A stretch of DNA of 48,455 bases, taken from NCBI RefSeq assembly GCF_900142755.1, contig NZ_FRCA01000019.1, positions 8,616-57,070 of the forward strand, written 5' to 3'. Below the pieces are notes generated by a model, which had not been told where the DNA came from, made no database searches, and worked only from the letters and a program-made list of their open reading frames with translations. How positions within the stretch are numbered: position 1 is the first letter of the stretch; the number at the start of each line of letters is the position of its first letter. Position numbers and translations under genes: made by a program. Shown here piece after piece: positions 40,938 to 48,455 of the stretch. Source of the DNA: Halomonas cupida. Its GTDB lineage: Bacteria > Pseudomonadota > Gammaproteobacteria > Pseudomonadales > Halomonadaceae.

Positions 40938-41332
40938 GGTACTTGTCTCTCACTGCTGGTTGGATGATGCCCCTATCCATCATGGGGTCGTCAGGTATCT
41001 GGTGGGGGGCTCCACGTATCGGCTGCAGCCCAGGCGTTGTCCTCGATGAGAGAAGGAATAACTGACCGAAGGGAAACGTCGAACAACCGATTGGGTTCCT
41101 GGATTTTTCCTTGTAATTCATTTTGTTGTAAGTCCTGGCTCATCACGGCTTGTCGTGGCCTCGACCAATCCTGCGGCTCGGATATCGTGGTCCCCCATGG
41201 ATTCCAGCTCTCTGCGGGTTCTCTGACGTACCTCTAATGAGGATGTTGTCGAGCTGTTGACATTCTAACTGAAATGTCAGTTACTACAACAACAGAAATA
41301 ATAGAAATCCTCCATGGCGGAAGGACGATAAA
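40938..41332. promoter_or_regulatory. Divergent control region of the lyase/dehydrogenase cluster
   Basis: The 395-base gap has no supported gene. Its right end carries the promoter-operator described separately (41257-41285). AT-rich stretches at 41097-41135 (ATTTTTCCTTGTAATTC) may serve the leftward lyase promoter. Confidence 0.5.
41257..41285 (+). promoter_or_regulatory. Promoter with overlapping palindromic operator before the acylating aldehyde dehydrogenase
   Basis: TTGACA (41257-41262) is a perfect -35 box; 17 bases on, GTTACT (41280-41285) is a weak -10. TAACTGA-AATG-TCAGTTA (41266-41283) is a perfect 7-4-7 palindrome filling the spacer. This is where a repressor would block RNA polymerase, and the GntR-type protein encoded in the operon is the natural candidate. 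Confidence 0.6.
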
Positions 41333-42745
41333 ATGACCAACACACTAGACAGCATTGATGCGCTTGTTGCGAAGGCGCGTAGAGCGCAAGCGATCCTGGA
41401 CGGGTACAGTCAGGAGCAGGTTGACCTGATTGCTGCAGCCATTGTCTATCATCTATCGCGCCCGGAGCTTGCGACCCGAATTGCTGAGATGGCATATGAG
41501 GAGACTGGGATGGGGCTTGTCGCGAGCAAACGCGCGAAGCTCACTCAGAAGATGCCTGCCATTTTCCACGACATCCGCAAGGAGAAGACCGTCGGTGTTA
41601 TCGATCGCGACGAGGAAAACGGTATTACGATCATCGCAAAGCCTTTCGGGGTCATCGCTGCCCTTGTTCCGAGTACAAATTGTGAGGCTACCCCAATCTT
41701 CAAGTCGGTCCTCGGTATCCGTGCCCGTAATGCGGTGATCTGCGCTCCTCATCCAGCAAGCAAGGTAACCACTCAGTTTGTTGTCAGTATCATTCGCGAA
41801 ATCCTGCGCTCCCTCGAAGCACCTGATGATCTGGTTCAGTGTATCGACACGCCATCGAAAGCGCTGGCGGGAGAGCTGATGGCTCAGTGCGATCTGACGA
41901 TGGCCACAGGCTCTGGCGATATGGTGAAAGCCGCCTATTCTTCGGGCCGACCAGCCTACGGTGTAGGCGTGGGGAATGCTGCAGTCATCATCGACGAAAC
42001 TGTCGACCTCGAGGAAACCGCGGCCAATATCAGCATCGGCAAGACTGGTGACAATGCCTCAGGTTGCTCCGCGGAGAACGCGATCATTGTTCACGCGTCG
42101 ATCTACGATGAGTTCCTTCAGGCCCTGGAGGCACAGGGGGCCTATATCGCCACCATGGGTGACAAACAGAAGTTGCAGGCGGTGATGTGGGAGGGTGGGC
42201 ATGTATCCCGCAAGGTCGTTGCACGACCTGCCGGAGAAATTGCTGCGCTGGCAGGGATCGAGCTGCCAGCGGACAGCCGTTTCATTGTCGTCAAGGAAAC
42301 CGACACTGGCCCAGGCTTTCCCTTCTCAGGTGAGAAACTGAGCCTTGTACTGACCTGCTACAAGTACGAAAGCTTCGAAGAGGCGGTGGCGTTGGTGAAC
42401 AGGATCACTGATTACTCGGGGTCTGGCCATTCCTGCGGAATTCACTCCAATGATGGTGTTCGCATCCTCAAGTTGGGGCTGGAAACGCGTACGTCAAGGG
42501 TCATTGTTCGTCAGCCGCATGGAATAGCCAATTCCGGCAGTTGGTCGAACGGACTGGCCAAGACATTCTCACTTGGCTGCGGAAGCTGGGGCGGAAATTC
42601 GGTTTCCGAGAACGTGACCCAGAAGCACTACTACAACACGACAAGAATTGCGGAACCGATTGAGCGCAAGGTGCCGGATGAGGCAGAGATCTATGGCCCG
42701 ATGCTCAACAGGATCGCTGACCTGCGCATCGCACTGGGAGTATGA
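41333..42745 (+). CDS. CoA-acylating aldehyde dehydrogenase
   Basis: The 470-residue enzyme resembles succinate-semialdehyde (SucD of Clostridium kluyveri) and sulfoacetaldehyde (SauS) dehydrogenases, which interconvert an aldehyde plus CoA and an acyl-CoA with NAD(P). Matching blocks: YSQEQVDLI, AKPFGVIAALVPSTNC, AAYSSGRPAYGVGVGNAAVI, the catalytic cysteine Cys245 in GCSAENA, and the C-terminal TLGCGSWGGNS-like FSLGCGSWGGNSVSEN. The aldehyde is not fixed by sequence; SSA, sulfoacetaldehyde and mevaldate are considered. GGAAGGA precedes the ATG. The alcohol dehydrogenase gene starts four bases after its stop. Confidence 0.88.
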   Translation: MTNTLDSIDALVAKARRAQAILDGYSQEQVDLIAAAIVYHLSRPELATRIAEMAYEETGMGLVASKRAKLTQKMPAIFHDIRKEKTVGVIDRDEENGITIIAKPFGVIAALVPSTNCEATPIFKSVLGIRARNAVICAPHPASKVTTQFVVSIIREILRSLEAPDDLVQCIDTPSKALAGELMAQCDLTMATGSGDMVKAAYSSGRPAYGVGVGNAAVIIDETVDLEETAANISIGKTGDNASGCSAENAIIVHASIYDEFLQALEAQGAYIATMGDKQKLQAVMWEGGHVSRKVVARPAGEIAALAGIELPADSRFIVVKETDTGPGFPFSGEKLSLVLTCYKYESFEEAVALVNRITDYSGSGHSCGIHSNDGVRILKLGLETRTSRVIVRQPHGIANSGSWSNGLAKTFSLGCGSWGGNSVSENVTQKHYYNTTRIAEPIERKVPDEAEIYGPMLNRIADLRIALGV

Positions 42746-42748
42746 CGT

Positions 42749-43861
42749 ATGGAATTCGCCATTCGCCCACGAATTCACGACTATGACACATTCGCTGCCT
42801 TCGAGCAGGCACATGCCGTCGGTTCGCGAGATCTGATACTCACGCAGCGCTTCCTGCACGAGACATTCTTCTCGCAGACCCAGGCGCAGACGCTGTTCTA
42901 CGATGACTACTGTGATGGCGAACCTACGGATAAAGCCGTCGATGCCATGTTGACCGAAGTGCGCTCGCGCGATTTTGATCGGCTGATCGCGATCGGTGGC
43001 GGCTCAATCCTTGACTGCGCCAAGGTACTGGCACTCGATTCGGACGATACCGTGGCATCGTTGTTTGCTCCAGATGTGCAGCCCGGACGAAAGGTTGAAC
43101 TGTTCCTGTCCCCGACGACCTGCGGGACAGGCTGTGAGGTGACCTGCGTCTCGGTGTTTGACTTCCCCGAGGTCGGCAGCAAGATTGGCAAGGGGTTCAA
43201 CGCAGGTTTTGCCGATCATGCGGTGTTGATCGACGAATTTCTCTCGAATATCCCCTATCCGGTCTTTGCAAGATCGTCGGCCGATGCGCTAGTCCATGCG
43301 CTGGAGATCTATCTTGCTCCGGGAGCGAGCGTCTACACCGACATGTTCTGCCTTGCTGCCACGCGCTCGATTCTGCAGGGCTATGTACGCATTGCCGGAT
43401 TAGGGCCTGGCGTTATCCAGGAGGATGCCAAAGCCTACCTCGCTGCGAGCAACATGGCTGGGATCGCTCTCGCGAATGTACTGGCTGGGGGAGTCCATGC
43501 CATCGCAATGCATTTTGGTAGTGAGCACCATGTACCACATGGAGAAGCGACACGGCTATTCCTGCCGCCTGTCTTCAAGACCTACTACAGCAAGGCACCC
43601 ACCGGAAAGATTGCAGACATTGCGCAACTGATCGAGGAAATCCTGGGTCCCTGTGGTTCGGGACAGACACCTTTCGAGGCACTGGATGTTCTTCTATCCA
43701 AGGTCGTTCCGACACGGCGGCTGAGTGAATACGGTATGAATATGGGTGATGCCGATCGCTACGCTGACAAGGTCATTGAAACGCAGCAACGGCTGCTGGT
43801 GAACAACTACACACCTCTTTCAAAAGCCGATATTGTTCAGATATATAGTCAGCTCATGTGA
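42749..43861 (+). CDS. Iron-containing alcohol dehydrogenase, 4-hydroxybutyrate-dehydrogenase-like
   Basis: The 370-residue protein matches the length and the conserved tail of C. kluyveri 4-hydroxybutyrate dehydrogenase (GEATRLFLPPVFKTYY, YGMNMGD, ETQQRLLVNNYTPLS). The nucleotide site is AIGGGSILDCAKVL (81-94). Metal ligands expected at Asp179, His183, His250 and His264 are present (SSADALVHALE, GGVHAIAMHFG, HHVPHGEA). It would oxidise an omega-hydroxy acid to the aldehyde acid used by the preceding enzyme. Its stop overlaps a GTG of the regulator frame. Confidence 0.9.
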   Translation: MEFAIRPRIHDYDTFAAFEQAHAVGSRDLILTQRFLHETFFSQTQAQTLFYDDYCDGEPTDKAVDAMLTEVRSRDFDRLIAIGGGSILDCAKVLALDSDDTVASLFAPDVQPGRKVELFLSPTTCGTGCEVTCVSVFDFPEVGSKIGKGFNAGFADHAVLIDEFLSNIPYPVFARSSADALVHALEIYLAPGASVYTDMFCLAATRSILQGYVRIAGLGPGVIQEDAKAYLAASNMAGIALANVLAGGVHAIAMHFGSEHHVPHGEATRLFLPPVFKTYYSKAPTGKIADIAQLIEEILGPCGSGQTPFEALDVLLSKVVPTRRLSEYGMNMGDADRYADKVIETQQRLLVNNYTPLSKADIVQIYSQLM

Positions 43862-43893
43862 AAGTAGTTACGGAATATTCAAGAGGTGAGGGG

Positions 43894-44547
43894 ATGACAC
43901 ATAATTTTTCTGAAAAGGCGTATAACACGCTATGGGAACGCATTGTCAGCGGAGAGTTGCGTGCCTCGGCGCCGATCGACATCCCTCGCATCGCCAATGA
44001 GCTCGAGATGAGTGTCGCGCCGGTACGTAATGCCATCAAGAGACTGGAAGCGGATGGGCTGGTGGCAGTTATCCCTCGCTCGGGCACCTACGTGCGGGAT
44101 TTCACTATCCAGGACCTCATCTATGGCTATGAACTCGTGGAAGCACTGGACGGAATGGCCGGCTACCTGGTGGCGGAACGCGTCGCCGCGAACGACATCG
44201 ATGGACTTGAACTCGAGGTCAGACTCACCTCCCTTGTTGACGAGATGGAGCAGAACCTCGCTCGCGAACACGTCCGCCAATGGGCGGAGCTGGATGCGCG
44301 TTTTCACCAGATCATCTTCGATATGGCCGATAACGCGTTGATTGCGAACAGCTATCACTCAGTTCGTAGTCGCATGAAGCTGGTCCTGTCATTCATCAGT
44401 CCGATTCATGTCGATCGAGAGAACTCAGTGCGTGAACATCGCCTGATCATCTCGGCGATCACTTCAGGAAACCGCGAGGAGGCACGGCGGCTTTGCCAGA
44501 ATCACCGCAGCCTTGTGCGGCAGATACTGAAATCGCTGTTGGCATAG
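43894..44547 (+). CDS. GntR-family (FCD) transcriptional regulator
   Basis: The 217-residue protein has an N-terminal winged helix (FSEKAYNTLWERIVSGEL, then IPRIANELEMSVAPVRNAIKRLEADGLVAVIPRSGTYV) and an all-helical FCD ligand domain with metal-ligand positions DARFHQIIF and VREHRLIISAI. FCD regulators usually repress the operon around them and release DNA on binding a carboxylic acid. Start at ATG 43894 has GAGGTGAGG just before it; a GTG at 43858 that overlaps the previous stop is the alternative. Candidate operator: the palindrome at 41266-41283. Confidence 0.9.
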   Translation: MTHNFSEKAYNTLWERIVSGELRASAPIDIPRIANELEMSVAPVRNAIKRLEADGLVAVIPRSGTYVRDFTIQDLIYGYELVEALDGMAGYLVAERVAANDIDGLELEVRLTSLVDEMEQNLAREHVRQWAELDARFHQIIFDMADNALIANSYHSVRSRMKLVLSFISPIHVDRENSVREHRLIISAITSGNREEARRLCQNHRSLVRQILKSLLA

Positions 44548-44834
44548 ATATGCCAGGACAATAGGCCGGGAGGAAAACCGGTATTTGTTACGGAAAACCA
44601 TGCAGTGATGGCTTGGGGAAGCGTAGCTTCACTGCTGGGCTTCAGCATGGGCCAGGTGACATTAAAGAAGATGGAAGATTGGCCTGTTTGAGTATTATAT
44701 CAATGCTGGAGAATTGCTGAGTTTGCGTGGTTGTTGTTGATGATAAATAAAGGAGGAGAAAAGAAGCAGTATATTCTGTCGATTTCACGAAGTTGTTGGT
44801 CGAAATAACAATTAACAATTTGGAGTAGCTCATC
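44548..44834 (+). other. Gap between regulator and TRAP genes
   Basis: 287 bases without a supported gene. CAGTGA..GGAAGC-GTA-GCTTCACTG near 44605-44635 can fold and may limit read-through. An AAAGGAGGAG at 44749-44758 looks like a ribosome site but no start codon lies at the right distance. The region is AT-rich (44690-44825) and probably holds a promoter for the transporter. Confidence 0.4.
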
Positions 44835-45815
44835 ATGAAAAAACTGATTGGTAGCCTGCTCGTTATAGGCTCAACGGTCGTCACTTCTTCGGCGTTAGCT
44901 ACACAGACACTGCAGCTTTCCCACAGTGCTGCGGAAGGCAACCCCAAGTGGGAGGCCTCCGAGCTTTTCGCGAAACTGGTGGAAGAAGCGACTGATGGGG
45001 AGATCAAGATTGACGTTGGAGGTAACTCACAATATGGCGATGACATGGAAGCCATCTCTCAACTGCGTCTTGGAACCCTCGCGCTAAGTGCCAATGCTCA
45101 GGGCTCTACGTCTTCGGTGGTACCCCAGTTCTCCGTTCTTGGTCTTCCGTTTCTGTTTGACTCTCTGCCGACGGCATGGCGTGTCATGGACGGACGGGTC
45201 GGTGACGAGCTCAAGCGCCTGGCTGAAGAGAATGGTCTGGTACTCCTGGCTATGTGGGATAACGGCATCCGCCATGTCAGTAACAGTGTAAGACCGATAG
45301 AGAATCCAGAAGACCTGGTGGGGCTCAAGATTCGTACGCCTCCGGATGAGGTGACTGTCGATATCTTCGAGGCCCTGGGTGCCAATGCAACCCCGATGAA
45401 CTTCTCTGAGCTCTATATTGCTCTCCAACAGGGTGTTGTAGATGGCCAGGAAAATCCGCTGATGAACATCTACTCGTCCAAGCTCTATGAGGTTCAGAGC
45501 TATATCTCGATGACCGGCCACAAATACGAATCGACACCGCTTCTCATGAGCAAGGCAGTCTGGAGCACCCTGTCCCCCGAGTATCAGCAGGCCATCCAGG
45601 AGGCCGCGGTAGAGGCCGGTGATTTCAATCGTCAGGCATCGCTCGAAGCCGATGAAGAACTGAAAAGTAAAATGGTCGAGGCCGGCGTCGAATTCAATCA
45701 GGTAGATCAGCAGCCTTTCATCGACGCGACCAGTTCGGTATACGATACCTGGCACGAAAAGTATCCAGAACTGGTGGATATGGTCGTCGAGGAAGCCCAG
45801 GATAATGCTCAGTGA
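44835..45815 (+). CDS. TRAP transporter solute-binding protein (DctP family)
   Basis: The 326-residue periplasmic protein captures an organic acid for the TRAP membrane pair. The signal peptide ends SSALA (residue 22). The carboxylate-binding arginine is Arg167 in GLKIRTPPDEV, and QQGVVDGQENPLMNIYS is the typical DctP block. The ligand therefore very probably bears a carboxylate. GGAGTAG precedes the ATG. The gene overlaps the small membrane subunit by 11 bases. Substrate is inferred to be the starting compound of the adjacent lyase/dehydrogenase pathway. Confidence 0.94.
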   Translation: MKKLIGSLLVIGSTVVTSSALATQTLQLSHSAAEGNPKWEASELFAKLVEEATDGEIKIDVGGNSQYGDDMEAISQLRLGTLALSANAQGSTSSVVPQFSVLGLPFLFDSLPTAWRVMDGRVGDELKRLAEENGLVLLAMWDNGIRHVSNSVRPIENPEDLVGLKIRTPPDEVTVDIFEALGANATPMNFSELYIALQQGVVDGQENPLMNIYSSKLYEVQSYISMTGHKYESTPLLMSKAVWSTLSPEYQQAIQEAAVEAGDFNRQASLEADEELKSKMVEAGVEFNQVDQQPFIDATSSVYDTWHEKYPELVDMVVEEAQDNAQ

Positions 45816-46395
45816 GCGGGAGGATGCTGTGGTGAAGCTCTCCGAGGAGAGGAGTGTTGGTGAAGTGGCTTTGGTCACTTCACTGATGCTGAACTCCAGA
45901 ACGGCCATCTATCAACTGTTCCGGTGGATTGCCATCCTGTCCATTATTTTCATGTTTCTGTCACTGATGACCGGTGTGATAGTACGATATATATTGTCCA
46001 CCGATATGGGATGGGTAGCGGAAATACCCAACCTGTTCTTTCCCTGGCTGACAATGAGTGCCATTGTCGCGGCAGCGGTCAGGAACGAGCACATAGGTAT
46101 CAACCTGATCGTGGATCAGCTCCCGGCACCTGTCAGGCACTCGGTCAGCCTGGCCACCAATGCTCTGGCCGCAATCGCCTTTGGGACCATGGCCTACTAC
46201 GGCCTGGATGTCATCGAGATCGCAGGTAGCCAACGGCTTCCCATCACCCATGTTGCCATGTCCTGGGCCTACTGGTCGGTTGTTGTTGGGTTTACTGCTC
46301 TTGCGATTGTTGCCTTGATCAACATTGGGCTGTTGCTGGCTGATTGTCAGACATACTCGGCGTCCGGGAAGCTCCATGGGGGAGAGGCATTATGA
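45805..46395 (+). CDS. TRAP transporter small membrane subunit (DctQ family)
   Basis: The 196-residue protein has four membrane segments (about 42-62, 77-95, 115-137, 155-177) with the family's RYILSTDMGWVAEI..FPWLTMSAIVAAA block in the first half. The first ~35 residues are charged and longer than usual; a GTG at 45832 is a possible later start. The stop overlaps the large subunit start (ATGA). Confidence 0.9.
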   Translation: MLSEREDAVVKLSEERSVGEVALVTSLMLNSRTAIYQLFRWIAILSIIFMFLSLMTGVIVRYILSTDMGWVAEIPNLFFPWLTMSAIVAAAVRNEHIGINLIVDQLPAPVRHSVSLATNALAAIAFGTMAYYGLDVIEIAGSQRLPITHVAMSWAYWSVVVGFTALAIVALINIGLLLADCQTYSASGKLHGGEAL

Positions 46396-47651
46396 CTGCT
46401 CATATGCTCCTGGGGTTCATTATCTTCATGTTGCTGGCCATGCCGGTGGGCTATTCCCTGGTCATCAGCGGTTGGGCGGCACTTTCGGTATTTGGGTCAA
46501 TGCCTTCCAGCATGGCAGTAATGAAGATCTTCCAACCGACCCAGAGTTTTCCCCTGCTCGCCATTCCTTTCTTTATATTATCGGGAAGTTTGATGATGTC
46601 TGGAAAGTTGGGCCAGAAACTCGTCGGACTAGCCTCCATGTTGGTCGGAAAATATCACGGCGGCCTGGGGCAGGTGTCGGTTGTCGGCTCAACCGTTTTT
46701 GGAGGGGTTTCCGGGTCCTCCGTGGCCGAGGCTTCTGCGTTGGGCTCCATGCTGATTCCCTGGCAGAAGAAGGAGGGGTATCCGGGGGCTTTCGGTGCCG
46801 CAGTCACATCGTCCTCTTCCGTCATCGCCGGACTCATGCCACCTTCCATACCATTGATCCTGTTCGCGGTCGTATCCAACGCCTCCATCGCTTCCCTGTT
46901 TATCGCCGCTGTGATTCCGGCATTGCTACTGGCGTTTGGTATGATGTTTGCCTGTTATATCACCGGCAAGCGCCGAGGCTTTCCCCGACTCACCATGAAA
47001 TACACCCGGGCCGAGGTGAGATCAACCATTCTCAATGCACTGCCAGCATTGATGATGCCGGTGTTTATCCTGGTTCTGTTGCGTGCTGGGATCGCCACAC
47101 CGACCGAGGTCAGTATCATTGCAGTGGCCTACGCCCTCGTAATCAGTGCCCTGGTCTATCGTGACCTGAGTGGGGCGCGAATCATGGCGGCCCTGACCAA
47201 TACCGTCATCACTACTGGTGTCGTAATGTTGATCATCACGGCGGCCAATATCATTGGTTATATCCTGATATCTGGTGGTGTACCTCAGACGGTTGCGAAC
47301 TGGGCAGTAGAGCACCTCAAGGATCCACTGTTGATCATTCTCGCCATTAATCTTTTGCTGCTGGTGATCGGCATGTTCCTTGACCTTCCCGCCGCTATCC
47401 TGTTGCTTGGCCCAACTCTGGTATCCATAGCCAATGCAATTGGTCTGGACCTGGTACAGTTAGGCATCATGATGTGTGTCAACTTGAGTATCGGGCTGTT
47501 TACGCCGCCTATTGGTACCACCTTGTTTGTTTCATCGGCTATTGCCCAGGAGAAGATTGGTGCGGTGGTCAGGGAGTTGGTGCCTTTCTATCTGGTAGCG
47601 TTGTGTGTGTTGTTGCTGGTGTCTCTGGTGCCGGCACTTATCATCTATTGA
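46392..47651 (+). CDS. TRAP transporter large membrane subunit (DctM family)
   Basis: The 419-residue protein is the sodium-driven transport subunit, with about 11-13 hydrophobic segments. Typical marks: QSFPLLAIPFFILSGSLM, GGVSGSSVAEASALGSMLIP, IAGLMPPSIPLILF and IGLFTPPIGTTLFVSSAIA. Start at ATG 46392 is fixed by the ATGA overlap with dctQ and by homology; an upstream in-frame ATG is rejected. Confidence 0.94.
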   Translation: MTAHMLLGFIIFMLLAMPVGYSLVISGWAALSVFGSMPSSMAVMKIFQPTQSFPLLAIPFFILSGSLMMSGKLGQKLVGLASMLVGKYHGGLGQVSVVGSTVFGGVSGSSVAEASALGSMLIPWQKKEGYPGAFGAAVTSSSSVIAGLMPPSIPLILFAVVSNASIASLFIAAVIPALLLAFGMMFACYITGKRRGFPRLTMKYTRAEVRSTILNALPALMMPVFILVLLRAGIATPTEVSIIAVAYALVISALVYRDLSGARIMAALTNTVITTGVVMLIITAANIIGYILISGGVPQTVANWAVEHLKDPLLIILAINLLLLVIGMFLDLPAAILLLGPTLVSIANAIGLDLVQLGIMMCVNLSIGLFTPPIGTTLFVSSAIAQEKIGAVVRELVPFYLVALCVLLLVSLVPALIIY

Positions 47652-47751
47652 TAAGGCCGATAGAGACCATAACGCTTGTCCGGCTCGGCCCGGGAGCAAA
47701 CCAGGCCAAGTGCAGCCGGTCGGAGGAAAAGAGAGCTGGCCGGTTGACCAA

Positions 47752-47808
47752 TGCCCCTCTCATCGCTGCACTATCGCTATATAGCCTGTGCAGTTCTGGA
47801 GAGGGGCA
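47752..47808. terminator. Two-stem bidirectional terminator
   Basis: TGCCCCTCTC (47752-47761)/GAGAGGGGCA (47799-47808) encloses CTGCAC (47766-47771)/GTGCAG (47788-47793). It lies between the convergent TRAP operon and aldehyde dehydrogenase gene. Confidence 0.8.
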
Positions 47809-47832
47809 CGTCAGTAGCTGAGGGGGCGTCGC

Positions 47833-48455
47833 TTAGCTCCGCTTGCCATCCACCAGCCGGCTGACGTCCAGTGGGTTGCCGCCACGCAGAGCCTCGGGCA
47901 GCAGCGCCTGGGGCAGGTTCTGGTAGCACACCGGGCGCAGGAAGCGCTGGATGGCGGCGGTGCCCACCGAGGTGGTACGGGCATCCGAGGTCGCCGGATA
48001 CGGGCCACCGTGGACCATGGCGTCGCAGACTTCCACGCCGGTGGGCCAGCCGTTGGCCATCACTCGTCCGGCACGGCGCTCGAGGATCGGCAGCAGCTCA
48101 CGGGCCACCTCGATATCGTCGTCATCCATCTGCAGGGTCGCGGTCAGCTGACCTTCGAGGTGCTCAGCGACACCCTTGACCTCATCGAGGTCGGCACACT
48201 TCACCACCAGCGACGTCGAGCCGAAGACTTCGGCCTGCAGCGCCTCCTCGGCGAGGAAGTCTGCGGCTCTGGCCGTGAACAAGCCAGCCTGACACTGGTT
48301 GGGGCCTTCGCCACGTTGGCCACGCGCCACTTCCTGCGCCTTGTCGCTGGCCGACAGACCACCGACACCACTCTCGTAGGCCTCGAAGATGCCCGGCGTG
48401 AGCATGGTCTGGGCCGCCGCTACCTTGACCGCTTCACCGGCCGCCGCGACAAAGG
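47833..48455 (-). CDS. NADP-dependent aldehyde dehydrogenase, alpha-ketoglutarate-semialdehyde type (C-terminal part)
   Basis: Only the last ~207 codons are in the window; the frame stays open to its edge. The sequence matches the C-terminal third of the ketoglutaric semialdehyde/2,5-dioxovalerate dehydrogenase family: VFGSTSLVVKC, EGQLTATLQMDDDD, GRVMANGWPTGVEV, HGGPYPATSDARTTSVGTAAIQRFLRPVCYQ. Such enzymes end pentose, sugar-acid or hydroxyproline breakdown. The catalytic Cys and Glu lie upstream of the window, so activity cannot be judged. It is convergent with the TRAP cluster and need not belong to it. Confidence 0.88.
   Translation of the reverse strand, partial: FVAAAGEAVKVAAAQTMLTPGIFEAYESGVGGLSASDKAQEVARGQRGEGPNQCQAGLFTARAADFLAEEALQAEVFGSTSLVVKCADLDEVKGVAEHLEGQLTATLQMDDDDIEVARELLPILERRAGRVMANGWPTGVEVCDAMVHGGPYPATSDARTTSVGTAAIQRFLRPVCYQNLPQALLPEALRGGNPLDVSRLVDGKRS

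Noticed and set aside
44738..44806. 22-codon ORF containing AAAGGAGGAG before the TRAP genes
   Set aside because: No good ribosome site of its own and no coding signal; the purine-rich sequence is probably part of the leader.

Overview
The window reads as chromosome of a moderately halophilic gammaproteobacterium close to Halomonas/Halomonadaceae. This is inferred from the prephenate dehydrogenase-EPSP synthase gene fusion, an MvaT-type (not enteric H-NS) nucleoid protein after rpsA, a pilD-coaE-yacG block, nagZ-hpt, ppsR/ppsA, high GC and acidic protein ends. No rRNA, tRNA, CRISPR array, phage or insertion sequence was found.

Layout. 1-2.4 kb: rdgC and an acyltransferase on the minus strand. 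2.5-13.2 kb: a plus-strand housekeeping run (thioesterase, gyrA, serC, pheA, tyrA-aroA fusion, cmk, rpsA) closed by a double hairpin terminator. 13.6-15.8 kb: an mvaT-like gene, an AraC-type regulator, and a small protein that resembles the oligomerisation half of MvaT without its DNA-binding half. 15.8-18.6 kb: a Tus-like gene, yacG, coaE, pilD (minus). 18.8-20.4 kb: nagZ, hpt. 20.5-29.5 kb: acyl-CoA metabolism, with a LiuR-like MerR regulator and an acyl-CoA ligase (minus) diverging from a valine-type set (acyl-CoA dehydrogenase, 3-hydroxyisobutyryl-CoA hydrolase, mmsB), then gcdH with a CoA-transferase. 29.9-35.0 kb: a four-gene periplasmic operon (imelysin, di-heme oxidoreductase, second imelysin, DUF1513) behind a Fur-like site. 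35.4-39.0 kb: ppsR and ppsA, divergent. 39.4 kb: a small secreted repeat protein. 40.0-47.7 kb: a catabolic cluster (HMG-CoA-lyase-like enzyme; CoA-acylating aldehyde dehydrogenase, iron alcohol dehydrogenase, GntR regulator, TRAP transporter). The window ends inside an aldehyde dehydrogenase gene.

The most interesting points are: (1) the TRAP/ADH/acylating-ALDH/HMG-CoA-lyase cluster, which on paper forms a route mevalonate -> mevaldate -> HMG-CoA -> acetyl-CoA + acetoacetate without HMG-CoA reductase; (2) a dispersed, structured intergenic repeat present four times, with serial hairpins and compensatory changes; (3) a very high density of short imperfect tandem repeats (units of 7-18 bp, plus one of 56 bp) in leaders, at convergent gene ends and inside protein N-termini; (4) a possible MvaT antagonist; (5) a divergent Tus homologue. 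Functions are assigned by reading translated sequence from memory of protein families; no database search was run.
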